Shown: positions 50,238 through 59,518, counted from the stretch's first letter. The stretch: DNA of 64,000 bases from a virus (IMGVR_UViG_3300021338_000003:124001-188000); one strand, 5' to 3'. Numbers and translations are program-made. Notes: generated from the sequence alone by a model not told the origin.

Positions 50238-50486
50238 ATGGCCGCCAAGATTCCTACTGATACCCTTTTCGCCGCCACCTACATCGATCAGGAGGGTATC
50301 CACCGCACCTGGACCGGTGGTCTGTCCTGGGCCGACGCCCACAAGGAGGACAGCGACCTCCGTGACGCCGAGCCCGATGCTCGGGGCTACGAGGTGGTAC
50401 CCCAGGTGGTGGCCGATGCCCGCCAGGGCCGGGCCGAGGGCAAGACCTTCAATGTTGAAGTTCAGGTTGGCTGGCGTCAGTTCTGA
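50238..50486 (+). CDS. hypothetical protein, 82 aa
   Basis: AGAGG precedes the ATG, 22 bases after the promoter. The product is acidic and beta-rich (TLFAATYIDQEGIHRTWTGG). Function is unknown. Confidence 0.6.
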   Translation: MAAKIPTDTLFAATYIDQEGIHRTWTGGLSWADAHKEDSDLRDAEPDARGYEVVPQVVADARQGRAEGKTFNVEVQVGWRQF

Positions 50487-50501
50487 GCAAAGGAGGTTTC
50501 T

Positions 50502-50843
50502 ATGAACCCGATCGAAGCAGTTGTCAGCAAGCACTCCGTCCAGGCCAAGTCATGGAACGAGGATGACATCGAGGGCTACGCCAACGAGACTCTTCTCCTG
50601 GACGGCACCAACAGTGAGGTCGAGGACCTCTTCAACATCCTTAAGACGCCTCGGAAGGCATGCGCTTACGTCAACGTTGATGGTAAGGATTTCATCGCCT
50701 GGTGCGAGTCAGAGATTGACGAACCCGAGATGATGAAGGCCATCATCTTCAAATACTGCGAAATTAACCTTGACAAGCGCTGTCGTAGTGTCGAAGTTAT
50801 CGAACTGGTCATTACCGGTCGTCCTATGTTCGAGATGGCCTGA
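50502..50843 (+). CDS. hypothetical protein, 113 aa
   Basis: AAGGAGG precedes the ATG. The product is acidic alpha/beta. It is followed by a strong hairpin that ends the unit. Confidence 0.6.
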   Translation: MNPIEAVVSKHSVQAKSWNEDDIEGYANETLLLDGTNSEVEDLFNILKTPRKACAYVNVDGKDFIAWCESEIDEPEMMKAIIFKYCEINLDKRCRSVEVIELVITGRPMFEMA

Positions 50844-50868
50844 GATTCAGAGACCTGGTAAGGTATTA

Positions 50869-50900
50869 GGCGGTGATACCAGTTGGAAGGTATCACCGCC
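50869..50900 (+). terminator. terminator-like hairpin with CTGTATT tail
   Basis: A perfect 12-bp stem (GGCGGTGATACC with GGTATCACCGCC) is followed by TCATCTGTATTTGG, and 13 bases later by the next ribosome and start region. Confidence 0.8.
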
Positions 50901-50925
50901 TCATCTGTATTTGGGGGACACCATC

Positions 50926-51918
50926 GTGTCGAACAGCATCCGCAAAGCCATCGCAGACCACATCAACCTGGAGGATGGTCCTATTGATTTGGGGTGGGTT
51001 CACGGCCTCCCTCAGGGCATCACAGTCTATAAGAAAATGAATGTTCTTCACGACGTCGGGGAGATTGCTCTAGGCGGCTTGGACGGTGAGTGGCTCCTCG
51101 ATCGTGAATACACCGAGGGTGTCAAGGATCGACGAAGCACTCAAAAATCCATCACCATTGAAGCCCAAGCTCTGAAGCGAGACATCGACTTCAGGGGTAC
51201 AGCGAGAATGGCCCACAAATATCCCAAGGCACGAGGTGTGATGCTTCGCCGAGGGGCCAGAGTTCATGTGGTTGGATTCTGGGAGCGTGGCGAGTGGATG
51301 GACATCAAGAAGTGGGGCCGTGTAGCCTCGGTGTCCATTCTGGCTGCGGACGAATTGGAGTCCTGGGAGAAGAAGGCCGACGTCGTCTCCAACATTATGG
51401 GTGGGTCGGCTCAGGTGTGGGGTCCTGATGCCCTTCTATTGTCCCTGACCGGACCCGGGGTCAACCTCCATTTCACCCAATCCGGCGATGTTATGACCAT
51501 GGAACTCGGGGCTCTGGGTAATTACGAGGACCTAGCCCAGTGGATTTCTGTCTCCCTACCTCCCGAAGCCCTCAAGGGACGTAAGCCCAGCCAAGAATAC
51601 GAAGAGGCAGAAAACAAGAAGAAGTACCTCCACGAAGTCCTTCTTGATGGTCTCCGCAAGGCCGGGATGCGGGTGAAGATGGAAGGCCATCGTATCTCCG
51701 TGGGCGGGTTTGCGGACATCGTGGAAGTCCTCACCTTCATGTGGGATGAGGAAGCCTCTCAAGCCATCATCGATTACTTCGGCCGTCGTCCCGAGGGGGA
51801 GATCATCGAGACCGACCATGCTGCATCTGCCGAGAAGGGAGAGGATGGGGAGACCACGGAGGACGAGGAGGACGGGGAACTGTCCGAAGAAGAGTTGGAC
51901 GCCCTCGAATCCGCCTAG
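50926..51918 (+). CDS. probable virion protein with leader-like N-terminus, 330 aa
   Basis: GTG at 50926 is chosen because upstream codons lie within the terminator hairpin. The start MSNSIRKAIADHIN resembles the shared leader. The rest is alpha/beta with an acidic tail of about 35 residues (EEDGELSEEELDALE). No family is recognised. Location just before tail genes suggests a head or connector role. Confidence 0.55.
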   Translation: MSNSIRKAIADHINLEDGPIDLGWVHGLPQGITVYKKMNVLHDVGEIALGGLDGEWLLDREYTEGVKDRRSTQKSITIEAQALKRDIDFRGTARMAHKYPKARGVMLRRGARVHVVGFWERGEWMDIKKWGRVASVSILAADELESWEKKADVVSNIMGGSAQVWGPDALLLSLTGPGVNLHFTQSGDVMTMELGALGNYEDLAQWISVSLPPEALKGRKPSQEYEEAENKKKYLHEVLLDGLRKAGMRVKMEGHRISVGGFADIVEVLTFMWDEEASQAIIDYFGRRPEGEIIETDHAASAEKGEDGETTEDEEDGELSEEELDALESA

Positions 51919-51959
51919 CCCAAGCAGTTACCAAACGTACACCTTCATAGAGGTTCTTC

Positions 51960-52907
51960 ATGAACACGCTTCGCAATGTTGTTCTGGTCGCCAACGATGG
52001 CGAAGACACGCTCCCCAAGGAATTCAACCTTGAGAATCCTGCTCGTATGGCGGCCATTGCCATGGGTATGGTGTCCGTGGCTACCGCCATGGCCTCGGGC
52101 GTGATGCTCATGTACCCCGAGGAGATTCAGGGTGCCACCCGTGTTATGATTCGTAAGATGCAGCGCCTGGAGCGAAAGTTCCGCCAGACTCCTTATTTCG
52201 CAGAAAGCAAGGCGTTCGTTAAGCGAATTCAGAACATCTTCTCTCGTAGTCGAGACCCCCGCCTCGAAGTCCCTACCGAGGTAACCTCGGCTGCTAACAT
52301 AGAGGATGCCGAAATCCGCCTAGCTTTCGGCGGTTATGACCGCGAAGTCAGTAAGACAAGAATCAAGGTGGCCCTTCGTGTTCTTCAAGTGGCTGTGGGC
52401 CTCTTGACTGTGGCTGTCTCCTTGTTCCGTACTCTTTCCTCTTGGGAGGATGACCCGGGTATGGTGGCTTTGTATGAGGACACCAAGGGCATTGTGACCT
52501 CTGCTGGTGCCGCCGGTTACCGGGGTACCGCCCAGCGCATCATGAACATGGCTGTCTACCGAACCGTTCGCAACACGACCCAGATTGGGGGCCTTCTACC
52601 CCGCTCCGGAAAGGATATCATTCCTCGCACCGCCAGCACCAACCTGGACCGGCGAATAAGCGGACCTCGGGAATTGATGCGGGCTGTCCAGTTCGAGAAT
52701 TTTGAGGAGGATGAGGAGGGAGACCATTCACTTCATCTAGATGCCGGGCTGTGGGTTGACATCGCGCAGGGTGGACTTAAGGTTCAGGTCCATAACTCTG
52801 TTACTGACGAAACGCGAGAACTCGCGTTTCCCTTCACAGCAGGAGATTTGGTCGAAGCCATCGATGAAGTCTGGTATCATGAGCCTGGTGAGTCCTACAT
52901 TGCCTAG
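51960..52907 (+). CDS. protein with leader-like N-terminus and two hydrophobic segments, 315 aa
   Basis: AGAGG precedes the ATG. The leader MNTLRNVVLVANDG is of the shared type. Hydrophobic stretches occur near residues 33-50 (AIAMGMVSVATAMASGVMLM) and 140-160 (VLQVAVGLLTVAVSLF), so it may contact or enter membranes. No enzyme motif is recognised. An ejected pilot protein is one possibility. Confidence 0.55.
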   Translation: MNTLRNVVLVANDGEDTLPKEFNLENPARMAAIAMGMVSVATAMASGVMLMYPEEIQGATRVMIRKMQRLERKFRQTPYFAESKAFVKRIQNIFSRSRDPRLEVPTEVTSAANIEDAEIRLAFGGYDREVSKTRIKVALRVLQVAVGLLTVAVSLFRTLSSWEDDPGMVALYEDTKGIVTSAGAAGYRGTAQRIMNMAVYRTVRNTTQIGGLLPRSGKDIIPRTASTNLDRRISGPRELMRAVQFENFEEDEEGDHSLHLDAGLWVDIAQGGLKVQVHNSVTDETRELAFPFTAGDLVEAIDEVWYHEPGESYIA

Positions 52908-53172
52908 AAACAAAAAGAAGAGAGATAAGAAAACACGGACCACTAACCCCAAAATTCGAACTTCAGTGGTCCGCATGTTTAACGCTGATGGCCCTGACAA
53001 GACATTCGCCCATGAGGTTGCATTCCTTGAAGAACGGTGCTGCGACCGCGAAGTGGGTGAAGATGAGGACGAAATCATCCCCTTGGTTCAAACCTTCTTG
53101 AGAAACCACACTCGGTCTGCGGAACACAAACAGGCCGAGCAGTCTATCAAGGACGTCCTGGGTATCGGATAG
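52879..53172 (+). CDS. hypothetical protein, 97 aa
   Basis: The ATG at 52879 lies inside the end of the preceding gene. The N-terminus is very basic (NKKKRDKKTRTTNPKIRT), the rest acidic and helical with CC. Possibly DNA-binding. Function is unknown. Confidence 0.5.
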   Translation: MSLVSPTLPRNKKKRDKKTRTTNPKIRTSVVRMFNADGPDKTFAHEVAFLEERCCDREVGEDEDEIIPLVQTFLRNHTRSAEHKQAEQSIKDVLGIG

Positions 53173-53221
53173 ATTTCTCATATGGAAGGGGGGCCGTTCC
53201 CTCTACATATGAGGAGGAAGT

Positions 53222-53806
53222 ATGCCACATCCAGGCACAGTGACACTCGGCCCTGGCATCGGTGCCCCATCCAACGACTTCGGGGTCCGTGTCTTCGCCT
53301 TGTACGACAACAACCGTACCAACGCTCCCCAGACGTTCCATGGCGTGTCCATTGGCGCTGCTCGTGAGGATGCTGGTGGTCTTGCGGGTGGTCAGGTCCT
53401 GCCTGTTGGTCGTGTAACCAACTGGACGGCCCAGGGATACCAGCGGGATGCCACGCACACCTACGAGCTTTCTGCAGCCACGACTGGAAAGGCTGTGGAC
53501 CTTACTCCGGGTCGGAACACCCAGTACAGTGCCAGCATGACTCGTGTTGAGCTGTGGGGCAACGAGCTAGAGGTGGCTCTCGGGCTCACCGATGCTGATG
53601 AGGTCTTTGAGGACCTTGCCGATCAGGACCGCTCATTCCAGTGTGATGAGACCCTGATGCGCCACACCACCCTGTATCGTCATTGGGTGTACCGTGGCTG
53701 CTGGCTCACCTCGATGAACGTCAATGGCTTCGAGGCCGAGGCTGGTGACATGCGTGTCATCCGTCAGGCCGAGCTGATGTACGTCCGTCGGGAGCGTCGG
53801 GTCTGA
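53222..53806 (+). CDS. probable tail tube protein, 194 aa
   Basis: AGGAGGAAG precedes the ATG. Size, beta-rich composition, a central TRVELWGNELEVALG block and a conserved-looking end (SMNVNGFEAEAGDMRVIRQ) fit tail tube proteins of contractile phages. It is a highly expressed-looking single gene ended by a strong terminator. It lies about 30 kb from the sheath gene, so the call is by pattern only. Confidence 0.5.
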   Translation: MPHPGTVTLGPGIGAPSNDFGVRVFALYDNNRTNAPQTFHGVSIGAAREDAGGLAGGQVLPVGRVTNWTAQGYQRDATHTYELSAATTGKAVDLTPGRNTQYSASMTRVELWGNELEVALGLTDADEVFEDLADQDRSFQCDETLMRHTTLYRHWVYRGCWLTSMNVNGFEAEAGDMRVIRQAELMYVRRERRV

Positions 53807-53832
53807 CAGCTCACAGTAGATGTCGACCTCGG

Positions 53833-53854
53833 GGCGCGGCGTTAACGCCGCGCC
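53833..53854 (+). terminator. terminator: 22-bp perfect palindrome
   Basis: GGCGCGGCGTT and its exact inverse form an 11-bp arm, followed by CTTTGTGTATCC. It ends the probable tail tube unit. Confidence 0.8.
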
Positions 53855-53890
53855 CTTTGTGTATCCCAGATCCGCCCCAAAGGGGGTGTT

Positions 53891-54193
53891 GTGAGCGAGT
53901 TCGACCCCAAGAATGGGCGAATGATGGTTAAGCACTGGGAAACCCCCGACTTCCCTGTGTCCAGGTGTGTACAGTGTACCACTCCCATTCTGTGCAGCAA
54001 AAAAGATCGATGCATCCTCAGTGGGTCTTCTGATGACGCCGAGGTGTGGCTGTCAGTCCAACAAGCCCAAAAATATGCTATGGTATCCATTCAAGAAGAC
54101 AGGGCCCTTCGGAAGGAAAAACGATATAGGATCTACGCCATACTCCTAGTAATAGCAGCCCTTCTGCTTCTTGGACTAATTTGCCTCGGTTAA
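53891..54193 (+). CDS. C-terminally anchored membrane protein with cysteine cluster, 100 aa
   Basis: A GTG start follows a G-rich site. CVQCTTPILCSKKDRC near residues 26-41 could bind metal. The C-terminus is a hydrophobic anchor (AILLVIAALLLLGLICLG). Function is unknown. It overlaps the convergent gene by 18 bases. Confidence 0.55.
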   Translation: MSEFDPKNGRMMVKHWETPDFPVSRCVQCTTPILCSKKDRCILSGSSDDAEVWLSVQQAQKYAMVSIQEDRALRKEKRYRIYAILLVIAALLLLGLICLG

Positions 54194-55024
54194 GAAATCC
54201 CAAGACTCGATTCGAGTCTGAATGGCCTTAGGCAACAAAGGCCAAAAGGCATGATTATCTCGCACCTTCCTGGGCAGAGTAGGGGAGATTCTATATTGTT
54301 CCAGTATCACCGGCTTAGCCTCTTTGAGGAAAATTTCCGAGGCAACCCTGTAGGCAGCATCAGCCCGCCCCGGCAAGACATCAGCCCGCACACCGATTAA
54401 GCGGCAATTGTGCAGGATGTTGTATCTGAACATCGTTTCAAACGAAACGCCCAACTTAGCCAATAGCACCTTTTCGGAAGCTCGGAGCTTTCCGCCCACT
54501 AGGATGACCGGGCATCGAATGAATCCGAATGGCTCGTCGTCGGGGAGGGTTCGAGAATCAAACCTCCCCGACGCCAAAATGGGTTCCCATTGCTTTTCCT
54601 TTTCTTCTTCGGTGTCAATGGTTGTAGCCCGTTCTGGGGTGGCAACCCTGGTGGGCATAGGATTGAGAACCATCTGGGCCGCCAGCTTGAGCTTCGAATC
54701 CCACCCCCGGGCTTCGCGCAACTCCTTCTTACGCTTCCGATGGTCTTCCTCTGGGCCGATCTCTATTGAACCCCTGTGGATACTCCGGGACAGCTCGTTG
54801 AGGTCCTTGGCCCATAGGGAGCGCTCCATGGGGTGTAGAGGACTCACCAGGGAGGTTAGTGATCTCCTTCGAAGACCCAAAATACGAATGGCATCCTTTT
54901 CCAAGCCGGCCTGGCGGGCAATGTATGCCGCAAATCCCAAGGTCTGGTTGACCCGCAGGATGTTAGGGTCATCGACGTCTAGAAGGACAGAGGAGAGAAG
55001 CCGACTTATTTCTTCTGAAACCAT
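54176..55024 (-). CDS. hypothetical protein, 282 aa
   Basis: The ATG at 55024 is preferred, with AAGGAT upstream on the minus strand. A longer frame would cross the divergent promoter and next gene. The product is helical and basic, with acidic insertions and no recognised motif. It is a lone leftward gene among virion genes. Confidence 0.55.
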   Translation of the reverse strand: MVSEEISRLLSSVLLDVDDPNILRVNQTLGFAAYIARQAGLEKDAIRILGLRRRSLTSLVSPLHPMERSLWAKDLNELSRSIHRGSIEIGPEEDHRKRKKELREARGWDSKLKLAAQMVLNPMPTRVATPERATTIDTEEEKEKQWEPILASGRFDSRTLPDDEPFGFIRCPVILVGGKLRASEKVLLAKLGVSFETMFRYNILHNCRLIGVRADVLPGRADAAYRVASEIFLKEAKPVILEQYRISPTLPRKVRDNHAFWPLLPKAIQTRIESWDFLTEAN

Positions 55025-55031
55025 GTTATCC

Positions 55032-55060
55032 TTTACGCTGAAGCTTCGACGTGCTATAAT
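55032..55060 (+). promoter_or_regulatory. sigma-70-type promoter
   Basis: TTTACG at 55032-55037 and TATAAT at 55055-55060 are 17 bases apart, with CGTGC before the -10. It drives the gene at 55079. Confidence 0.65.
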
Positions 55061-55078
55061 GACCGGCTGGAGGTTAGT

Positions 55079-55576
55079 GTGGACATCGAAATAGCTAGGA
55101 AAGCCATTGAGGAGGATGGCCGTAGGCTTATCCTCAGCCAGTGTGGAGAAAAAGCCCAGGCAGCCTACGAAAAGAACCCGACCATGGTGTTCAGCCCTCC
55201 CTTCTCCCTCCCAGAGAGGACATTCTGGCCCGTCAGACTCGGGGTCATTATTACCAAGATGACAGGAACCAACTTCATCCATGAAGGTGCCCACTTCGTT
55301 CCGGGCCCCAAGCCATTAGGCCGATTCTTTGGCACCAAGTATGACTGTGTGGTGGCCTTCAAGGCATACAAAAAATATACCAAGCTCATCATGAGGATGA
55401 GTGAGCATGGCCATACTCCATTGTCCATGGTCTACGAATTCGGGGCGATCTTTTCCACCGTCCAACGAAGCACCCGAGACGACTGCAGATCTGTCATGAG
55501 CCGATTTAGCAAGGCAAACGTCGGTATGTATTACGCTTTGAAGGCAGAGGAAGATGCGAAGAAATCAAAGAGATAA
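55079..55576 (+). CDS. hypothetical protein, 165 aa
   Basis: A GTG start follows GGAGG. The product is basic with a helical C-terminus (YYALKAEEDAKKSKR). No motif is recognised. Confidence 0.55.
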   Translation: MDIEIARKAIEEDGRRLILSQCGEKAQAAYEKNPTMVFSPPFSLPERTFWPVRLGVIITKMTGTNFIHEGAHFVPGPKPLGRFFGTKYDCVVAFKAYKKYTKLIMRMSEHGHTPLSMVYEFGAIFSTVQRSTRDDCRSVMSRFSKANVGMYYALKAEEDAKKSKR

Positions 55577-55799
55577 CACCCTGGATATCGGCTTTGTTCA
55601 ATTCTGGTTCCTTTTTCTTCCTGGGCTCCTAACTTCCATCTTCATCGGTATCTTTGCCCTGTTCTTCTATACCCCCGAAGAGGCCCCCGAAGACCAGTGC
55701 CGGGTTGCTTGCAAGGGTCTAGAAAGCATGGTTTTGGTGGACATCTGCCACTGTCGCCATGGCCCTTTTTGGACCCCTACTCCCGTAAATCCAAAGTGA
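55554..55799 (+). CDS. small membrane protein with C-terminal cysteines, 81 aa
   Basis: The ATG lies in the end of the previous gene. One long hydrophobic segment (LFLPGLLTSIFIGIFALFF) spans residues 19-40, followed by Cys residues (CRVACKG, CHCRHG) that would face one side of the membrane. Function is unknown. Confidence 0.5.
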   Translation: MRRNQRDNTLDIGFVQFWFLFLPGLLTSIFIGIFALFFYTPEEAPEDQCRVACKGLESMVLVDICHCRHGPFWTPTPVNPK

Positions 55800-55814
55800 A
55801 CGTGGAGTACCGAC

Positions 55815-56483
55815 ATGGGCCTGAAAGAAGACTTCCTTGAATCCTTTGGTCTGATCAATAAGAATAAGACCCACGAGACTTCTGCCATGCGGGTGGGAAA
55901 CAAGGAGTGGTCGTTCACCCTTCGTAAAGTAAACTCGACTGATGATGCTGTCTGGATCCTTCAGCATTCCAGCCTTCATGGTGTCACCGGGTCCATTCCT
56001 AACCAAATATCCAACGACCTCTTGATCTCTAGGGCTACGGTGGCTTTGGCTATTTCGAGGGTCAACGGGGTTCCGGTATTCCAGTCCTTCGCGGCCGATA
56101 AGTTCAAGCCTGAAGACCTCGTTGGGATTGATGACCTTGACTACCCCCCGGTTAGGGTCCGATATATCGCGGCCGAAGAGGTCCTGAGCGTCATCAAGGC
56201 TCTCGACGAGCATTCCATCGTGGACTTCCTGCAGGGAGAGTATGATACTGCCTTCCCTGGTGACGACATCCTGTACCCCGGCGATAATGAGGTCCAACAG
56301 CCCAAGACGTTTGTGTGTATTGAATGTCTACACGAGATGCACGTATCGGGTGAAGACCTCCAAAACCCTCGGGTCAAGGAAAAGCTCGAAAATGACGAAG
56401 GGCTATCCTGTCACCTGTGCGGCAGCACATGCAAGCCCAAAGGGGATGGGGATGACAAGGAAGGTGACTCCCCTTTGGGGTGA
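55815..56483 (+). CDS. hypothetical protein with C-terminal zinc finger, 222 aa
   Basis: GGAG precedes the ATG. A central alpha/beta part is followed by FVCIECLHEM and LSCHLCGSTC, a four-cysteine zinc site at about 172-208, and an acidic tail. T4-type baseplate hub chaperones have a comparable size, but nothing specific is seen. Confidence 0.55.
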   Translation: MGLKEDFLESFGLINKNKTHETSAMRVGNKEWSFTLRKVNSTDDAVWILQHSSLHGVTGSIPNQISNDLLISRATVALAISRVNGVPVFQSFAADKFKPEDLVGIDDLDYPPVRVRYIAAEEVLSVIKALDEHSIVDFLQGEYDTAFPGDDILYPGDNEVQQPKTFVCIECLHEMHVSGEDLQNPRVKEKLENDEGLSCHLCGSTCKPKGDGDDKEGDSPLG

Positions 56484-57163
56484 GGTGGAGGAAGGCCATT
56501 CAAGACGAGCCTATCCTCGGTAGCCTAGCCTACGTTATTCCTCGTATGGGTTTGAGCCTCTCTGACGCTCGGGAGTTGGCCAAAGACCCAATTATGTTGA
56601 GTTTCTACTACTACGCAGCCCGAGATCAAGAGTCTTCGGACCGTGAGTGGCTAGAAACTTCCCTTGGTATTCGCGTAACAGCGGAATCCATCGAATCGTG
56701 GATCGCTGAGGGTAAGCCCAAAAAGAAGGGCGGAAAGCTCCCCTCTGTGTACTGGTTGCCCTTCCTGGCCCAAATGAAGGACATCAAATACTACAAGGAA
56801 GTCGCCAAGATGGTGTCCTCGAAGGATGGCAAGAGCCTGGAAGGGCCGCCTGAGGTGGCTATGGGATCGTACAAGCCTCAGAAGGGCGAAAAGATTATTT
56901 CCCTTTCCGAGGCCCCGAAGGGTGCTTGGATGGAACACCTCAAGAAGACCGGGGTGTATGACCCGAAGGTGTTCAAGGAGGTCGAGGAGCACGTCAAGAA
57001 GAGTGAAGAGAAACGTGCCTTCGAGGAGGGTGATGGGGTTGACTGGGACCAAGCGGCAGAGGACAAAAACCTCACCGACGCCACCAAGGAAGAGCACATC
57101 GAAAAGCTCCAACAGGCAGGTATCGTAGCACCCACAAAGCAAGATGAGAAAGATATTGAGTAA
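56480..57163 (+). CDS. hypothetical protein, 227 aa
   Basis: A GTG start overlaps the previous stop (GTGA). The product is helical with a Lys-rich centre and an acidic end (KEEHIEKLQQAGIVAP). The pair 55815/56480 is translationally coupled. An assembly role is possible but unproven. Confidence 0.55.
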   Translation: MRWRKAIQDEPILGSLAYVIPRMGLSLSDARELAKDPIMLSFYYYAARDQESSDREWLETSLGIRVTAESIESWIAEGKPKKKGGKLPSVYWLPFLAQMKDIKYYKEVAKMVSSKDGKSLEGPPEVAMGSYKPQKGEKIISLSEAPKGAWMEHLKKTGVYDPKVFKEVEEHVKKSEEKRAFEEGDGVDWDQAAEDKNLTDATKEEHIEKLQQAGIVAPTKQDEKDIE

Positions 57164-57226
57164 ACGATCGAAAAATTCCGAACTTCCCTTGTCGATGTTA
57201 TGATCAGGATGCACAGGAGGTGCACA

Positions 57227-57391
57227 ATGATGACTGAATTCGATTTGGATGTCCTCGACCGTGTGGTCACGCTTTTGGACCTTGCCGACCCCAAGGACTT
57301 TGAGGCCCAGGGACTCGACAAGGCTGAAACTGTGAAGTTTCTGACCGACCTTCACAAGAAATTCAGCAAGGGAAGTAAGGATCGCGATTGA
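57227..57391 (+). CDS. small acidic helical protein, 54 aa
   Basis: AGGAGG precedes the ATG. A weak promoter-like TATGAT at 57199-57204 follows GATGT. The product is helical (FDLDVLDRVVTLLDLAD). Function is unknown. Confidence 0.5.
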   Translation: MMTEFDLDVLDRVVTLLDLADPKDFEAQGLDKAETVKFLTDLHKKFSKGSKDRD

Positions 57392-57400
57392 GGATCGCGC

Positions 57401-57429
57401 TTGCCACCTTTAACGTGCCATGTTATAAT
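57401..57429 (+). promoter_or_regulatory. sigma-70-type promoter with GTGCCATGT -10 extension
   Basis: TTGCCA at 57401-57406, 17-base spacer, TATAAT at 57424-57429, in front of the gene at 57451. Confidence 0.85.
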
Positions 57430-57450
57430 ACTGGTATAGGAGGCAATCCA

Positions 57451-57735
57451 ATGACCAACACCGACACCATCACCCCCTTTGGCCCCGAATATGACAAGAA
57501 CGAGAGTAAGCGCCGCAATGCTACCCTCGAAAACACTTGCGTCTGTTGTGGGCGTCGGGCCGGTGGCCCCAAGGGGTGGTGGGCCCTGGTCGTGGACGGT
57601 GGTGCCAAGTTCGGCGATCCCTCAAAGGAGAATGAGGACGAGCCCGGGTTCATGGGCTACTACCCCATCGGTAGTACCTGTAAGAAGAGCCTCCCGGAGG
57701 GCTGGGCAGTCAAGACCTCCGACCTCGGGTGGTAG
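57451..57735 (+). CDS. small zinc-binding-like protein, 94 aa
   Basis: AGGAGG precedes the ATG. NTCVCCGRRAGG and a later GSTCKKS form a cysteine set like a treble-clef or ribbon. Own promoter and short length suggest an early host-takeover protein (inference). Confidence 0.55.
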   Translation: MTNTDTITPFGPEYDKNESKRRNATLENTCVCCGRRAGGPKGWWALVVDGGAKFGDPSKENEDEPGFMGYYPIGSTCKKSLPEGWAVKTSDLGW

Positions 57736-57775
57736 AGAGGTAGGACCGGGGGTGATGTCACCTCCGGTCCTACAC

Positions 57776-57804
57776 TTGCGCCTAATCAGATGCCATGTTA
57801 AAAT
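57776..57804 (+). promoter_or_regulatory. sigma-70-type promoter with ATGCCATGT -10 extension
   Basis: TTGCGC at 57776-57781, 17-base spacer, TAAAAT at 57799-57804, in front of the gene series from 57823. Confidence 0.82.
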
Positions 57805-57822
57805 GGTACAGGAAGGCAACAA

Positions 57823-58158
57823 ATGATGACTACCACCGTGACCCTCAATGAACTCGCAGCTGCCGTGTGGGGCTGCAAGGGGTGTAGGCTGACCCCTGAC
57901 GATGCTGTTCTTACCACGAAGGGGTGGGTGTACCCAGACCCGAGTGGTCCAGTGAAGGGTGCTGACCGCTACACCAACACACCGATTCATGGGTGGAAGG
58001 TTCGCATGCCCACTGGTGCCGAGGAGGTCACGGTGACCCGACGTCCCGATGGGAATGGTGTGACTCTCACCGGGGAGTCGTGGATTCTCGACCGCACTGG
58101 CCACCAACTCACCGGACGTGATGGTAAGGCCGCGACCAGCCTACTCCAGGGAGGCTGA
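57823..58158 (+). CDS. hypothetical protein, 111 aa
   Basis: AGGAAGG lies upstream of ATGATG. The product has one CKGC pair near residue 19 and a beta-rich body. First gene of the unit to 61674. Function is unknown. Confidence 0.55.
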   Translation: MMTTTVTLNELAAAVWGCKGCRLTPDDAVLTTKGWVYPDPSGPVKGADRYTNTPIHGWKVRMPTGAEEVTVTRRPDGNGVTLTGESWILDRTGHQLTGRDGKAATSLLQGG

Positions 58159-58159
58159 A

Positions 58160-58393
58160 ATGGCCGACCACTACATTATCAATGTCCATATTCGGTTCTC
58201 GAACGGAGTGACCCAGAAGGACGTTCGAATTCCCTTTCTGGTAGGGGCCATTCCCACCGTCGGTGATCGAATCAACATCCCTCTCGACGATGGGGGATTC
58301 GTCAACTGTGTGGTTCGCCAGAGGACCTTCACACTCGTCAAGAAGAACAGCGGCACATACCCCTACCGTCATCAAATCACCCTCACCTGCTGA
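58160..58393 (+). CDS. hypothetical beta-rich protein, 77 aa
   Basis: GGGAGG precedes the ATG, one base after the previous stop. The small beta-rich product (NVHIRFSNGVTQKDVRIPF) has no recognised motif. Confidence 0.55.
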   Translation: MADHYIINVHIRFSNGVTQKDVRIPFLVGAIPTVGDRINIPLDDGGFVNCVVRQRTFTLVKKNSGTYPYRHQITLTC

Positions 58394-58408
58394 ACACCGG
58401 AGTACAAA

Positions 58409-59518
58409 GTGATCCTCTCCCCTACCCCATTTTTCACCCCAACGCCCGCCTTTTTGTCTTGGATGGCAGACCATTATGGTGAAGATCCAATCATCGATGC
58501 CGGGTGTGGGTATGGAAACTTCGTCGAGGACATGCTCCTAAATGGTTGCTCTGGCGCCTTCGGCCTCGACCTGGTTCCAGAAAAGTTGGACCAGGCTCTT
58601 ACCCGCCATCCCCATGCGGTCGCCCGGCTCCTTCTAGGGGACACTCGCAACCACGAAATCATGAACGTGCCAAATGCAGTTATTGTGTTTGCTCGGCCCT
58701 GTCACGATGCGTCGTGGATTTGTGATACTTACGAGCATGCCAAGAAGTCCGCAAAGACGTTCCTGTATATTTCGAAGCCCGGAAACGAGGTCGATGATCT
58801 CGAAGGCTTCGAACGGCGCCAGGTCGCGTGGGATATTGAGGTCGGCCAAGAGGGTGAGATCGCCTGGGAGTTCCGAAAGATCCCGGAGGACTGCGGCCGG
58901 TCCATGGCCGATTGGTGCCTGATCGATTTCCACGAAGGAACCGGTGAACATGGAACCACGAAGCGAGTGTGGGTCCGAGACGGGCGTCCTGGAGGAGTGT
59001 GGTATTGGGGTTGGGGTCCGTCCTACACAACGTGCAACGGCGAAGATGTTATTGCAAAGGCCCGGATTGCCGATGACTGGCTCAACTGGTCTGCGACAAC
59101 AACTTACCAACACTGGGCCAAGAGGGTTGATGACGAAACCCTCGACAACGGGTGGGTTAGCCCAGAGGGGCGACTCTACCGTTGCTCCTATTGGGAGCAC
59201 GATTCACTCGTCTACGGATATCTTTGTCGACTTCCGGAGCTTGACGGAATTGACAAGCGCCAACTCGAAAAGGCCGGTTGGTGCAAGTTGCAGCGAGCGT
59301 CTCCAGGGGAGAGGCACCTGTTTGTCATGGGCTTCGACCGAAAGATGAACGACCTCCCTATGACAAAGGAACAGGTAGCGACTCTCGTGAAGGCTGGATT
59401 CACTCCTCCGACGTATATGCTGGAAGAGGCGGAGGGTGACTGGAGCGAACTCATCGCAAAGCTCGATGATGGGGAGTTCGGTGGAATTGACCTCAACACT
59501 CCTAACACCCTTTCTTGA
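58409..59518 (+). CDS. SAM-dependent methyltransferase-like protein, 369 aa
   Basis: A GTG start. Residues 28-45 read IIDAGCGYGNFVEDML, methyltransferase motif I. A Rossmann-type pattern follows (GLDLVPEKLDQ, motif II; VIVFARPCHD, motif IV region). The C-terminal 200 residues are Trp-rich and unassigned. Substrate (DNA, RNA, protein or small molecule) cannot be told. Confidence 0.68.
   Translation: MILSPTPFFTPTPAFLSWMADHYGEDPIIDAGCGYGNFVEDMLLNGCSGAFGLDLVPEKLDQALTRHPHAVARLLLGDTRNHEIMNVPNAVIVFARPCHDASWICDTYEHAKKSAKTFLYISKPGNEVDDLEGFERRQVAWDIEVGQEGEIAWEFRKIPEDCGRSMADWCLIDFHEGTGEHGTTKRVWVRDGRPGGVWYWGWGPSYTTCNGEDVIAKARIADDWLNWSATTTYQHWAKRVDDETLDNGWVSPEGRLYRCSYWEHDSLVYGYLCRLPELDGIDKRQLEKAGWCKLQRASPGERHLFVMGFDRKMNDLPMTKEQVATLVKAGFTPPTYMLEEAEGDWSELIAKLDDGEFGGIDLNTPNTLS

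Noticed and set aside
50770-50925. N-terminal extension of the gene at 50926
   Set aside because: It lies over the end of the previous gene and a terminator hairpin, so translation from GTG 50926 is preferred.
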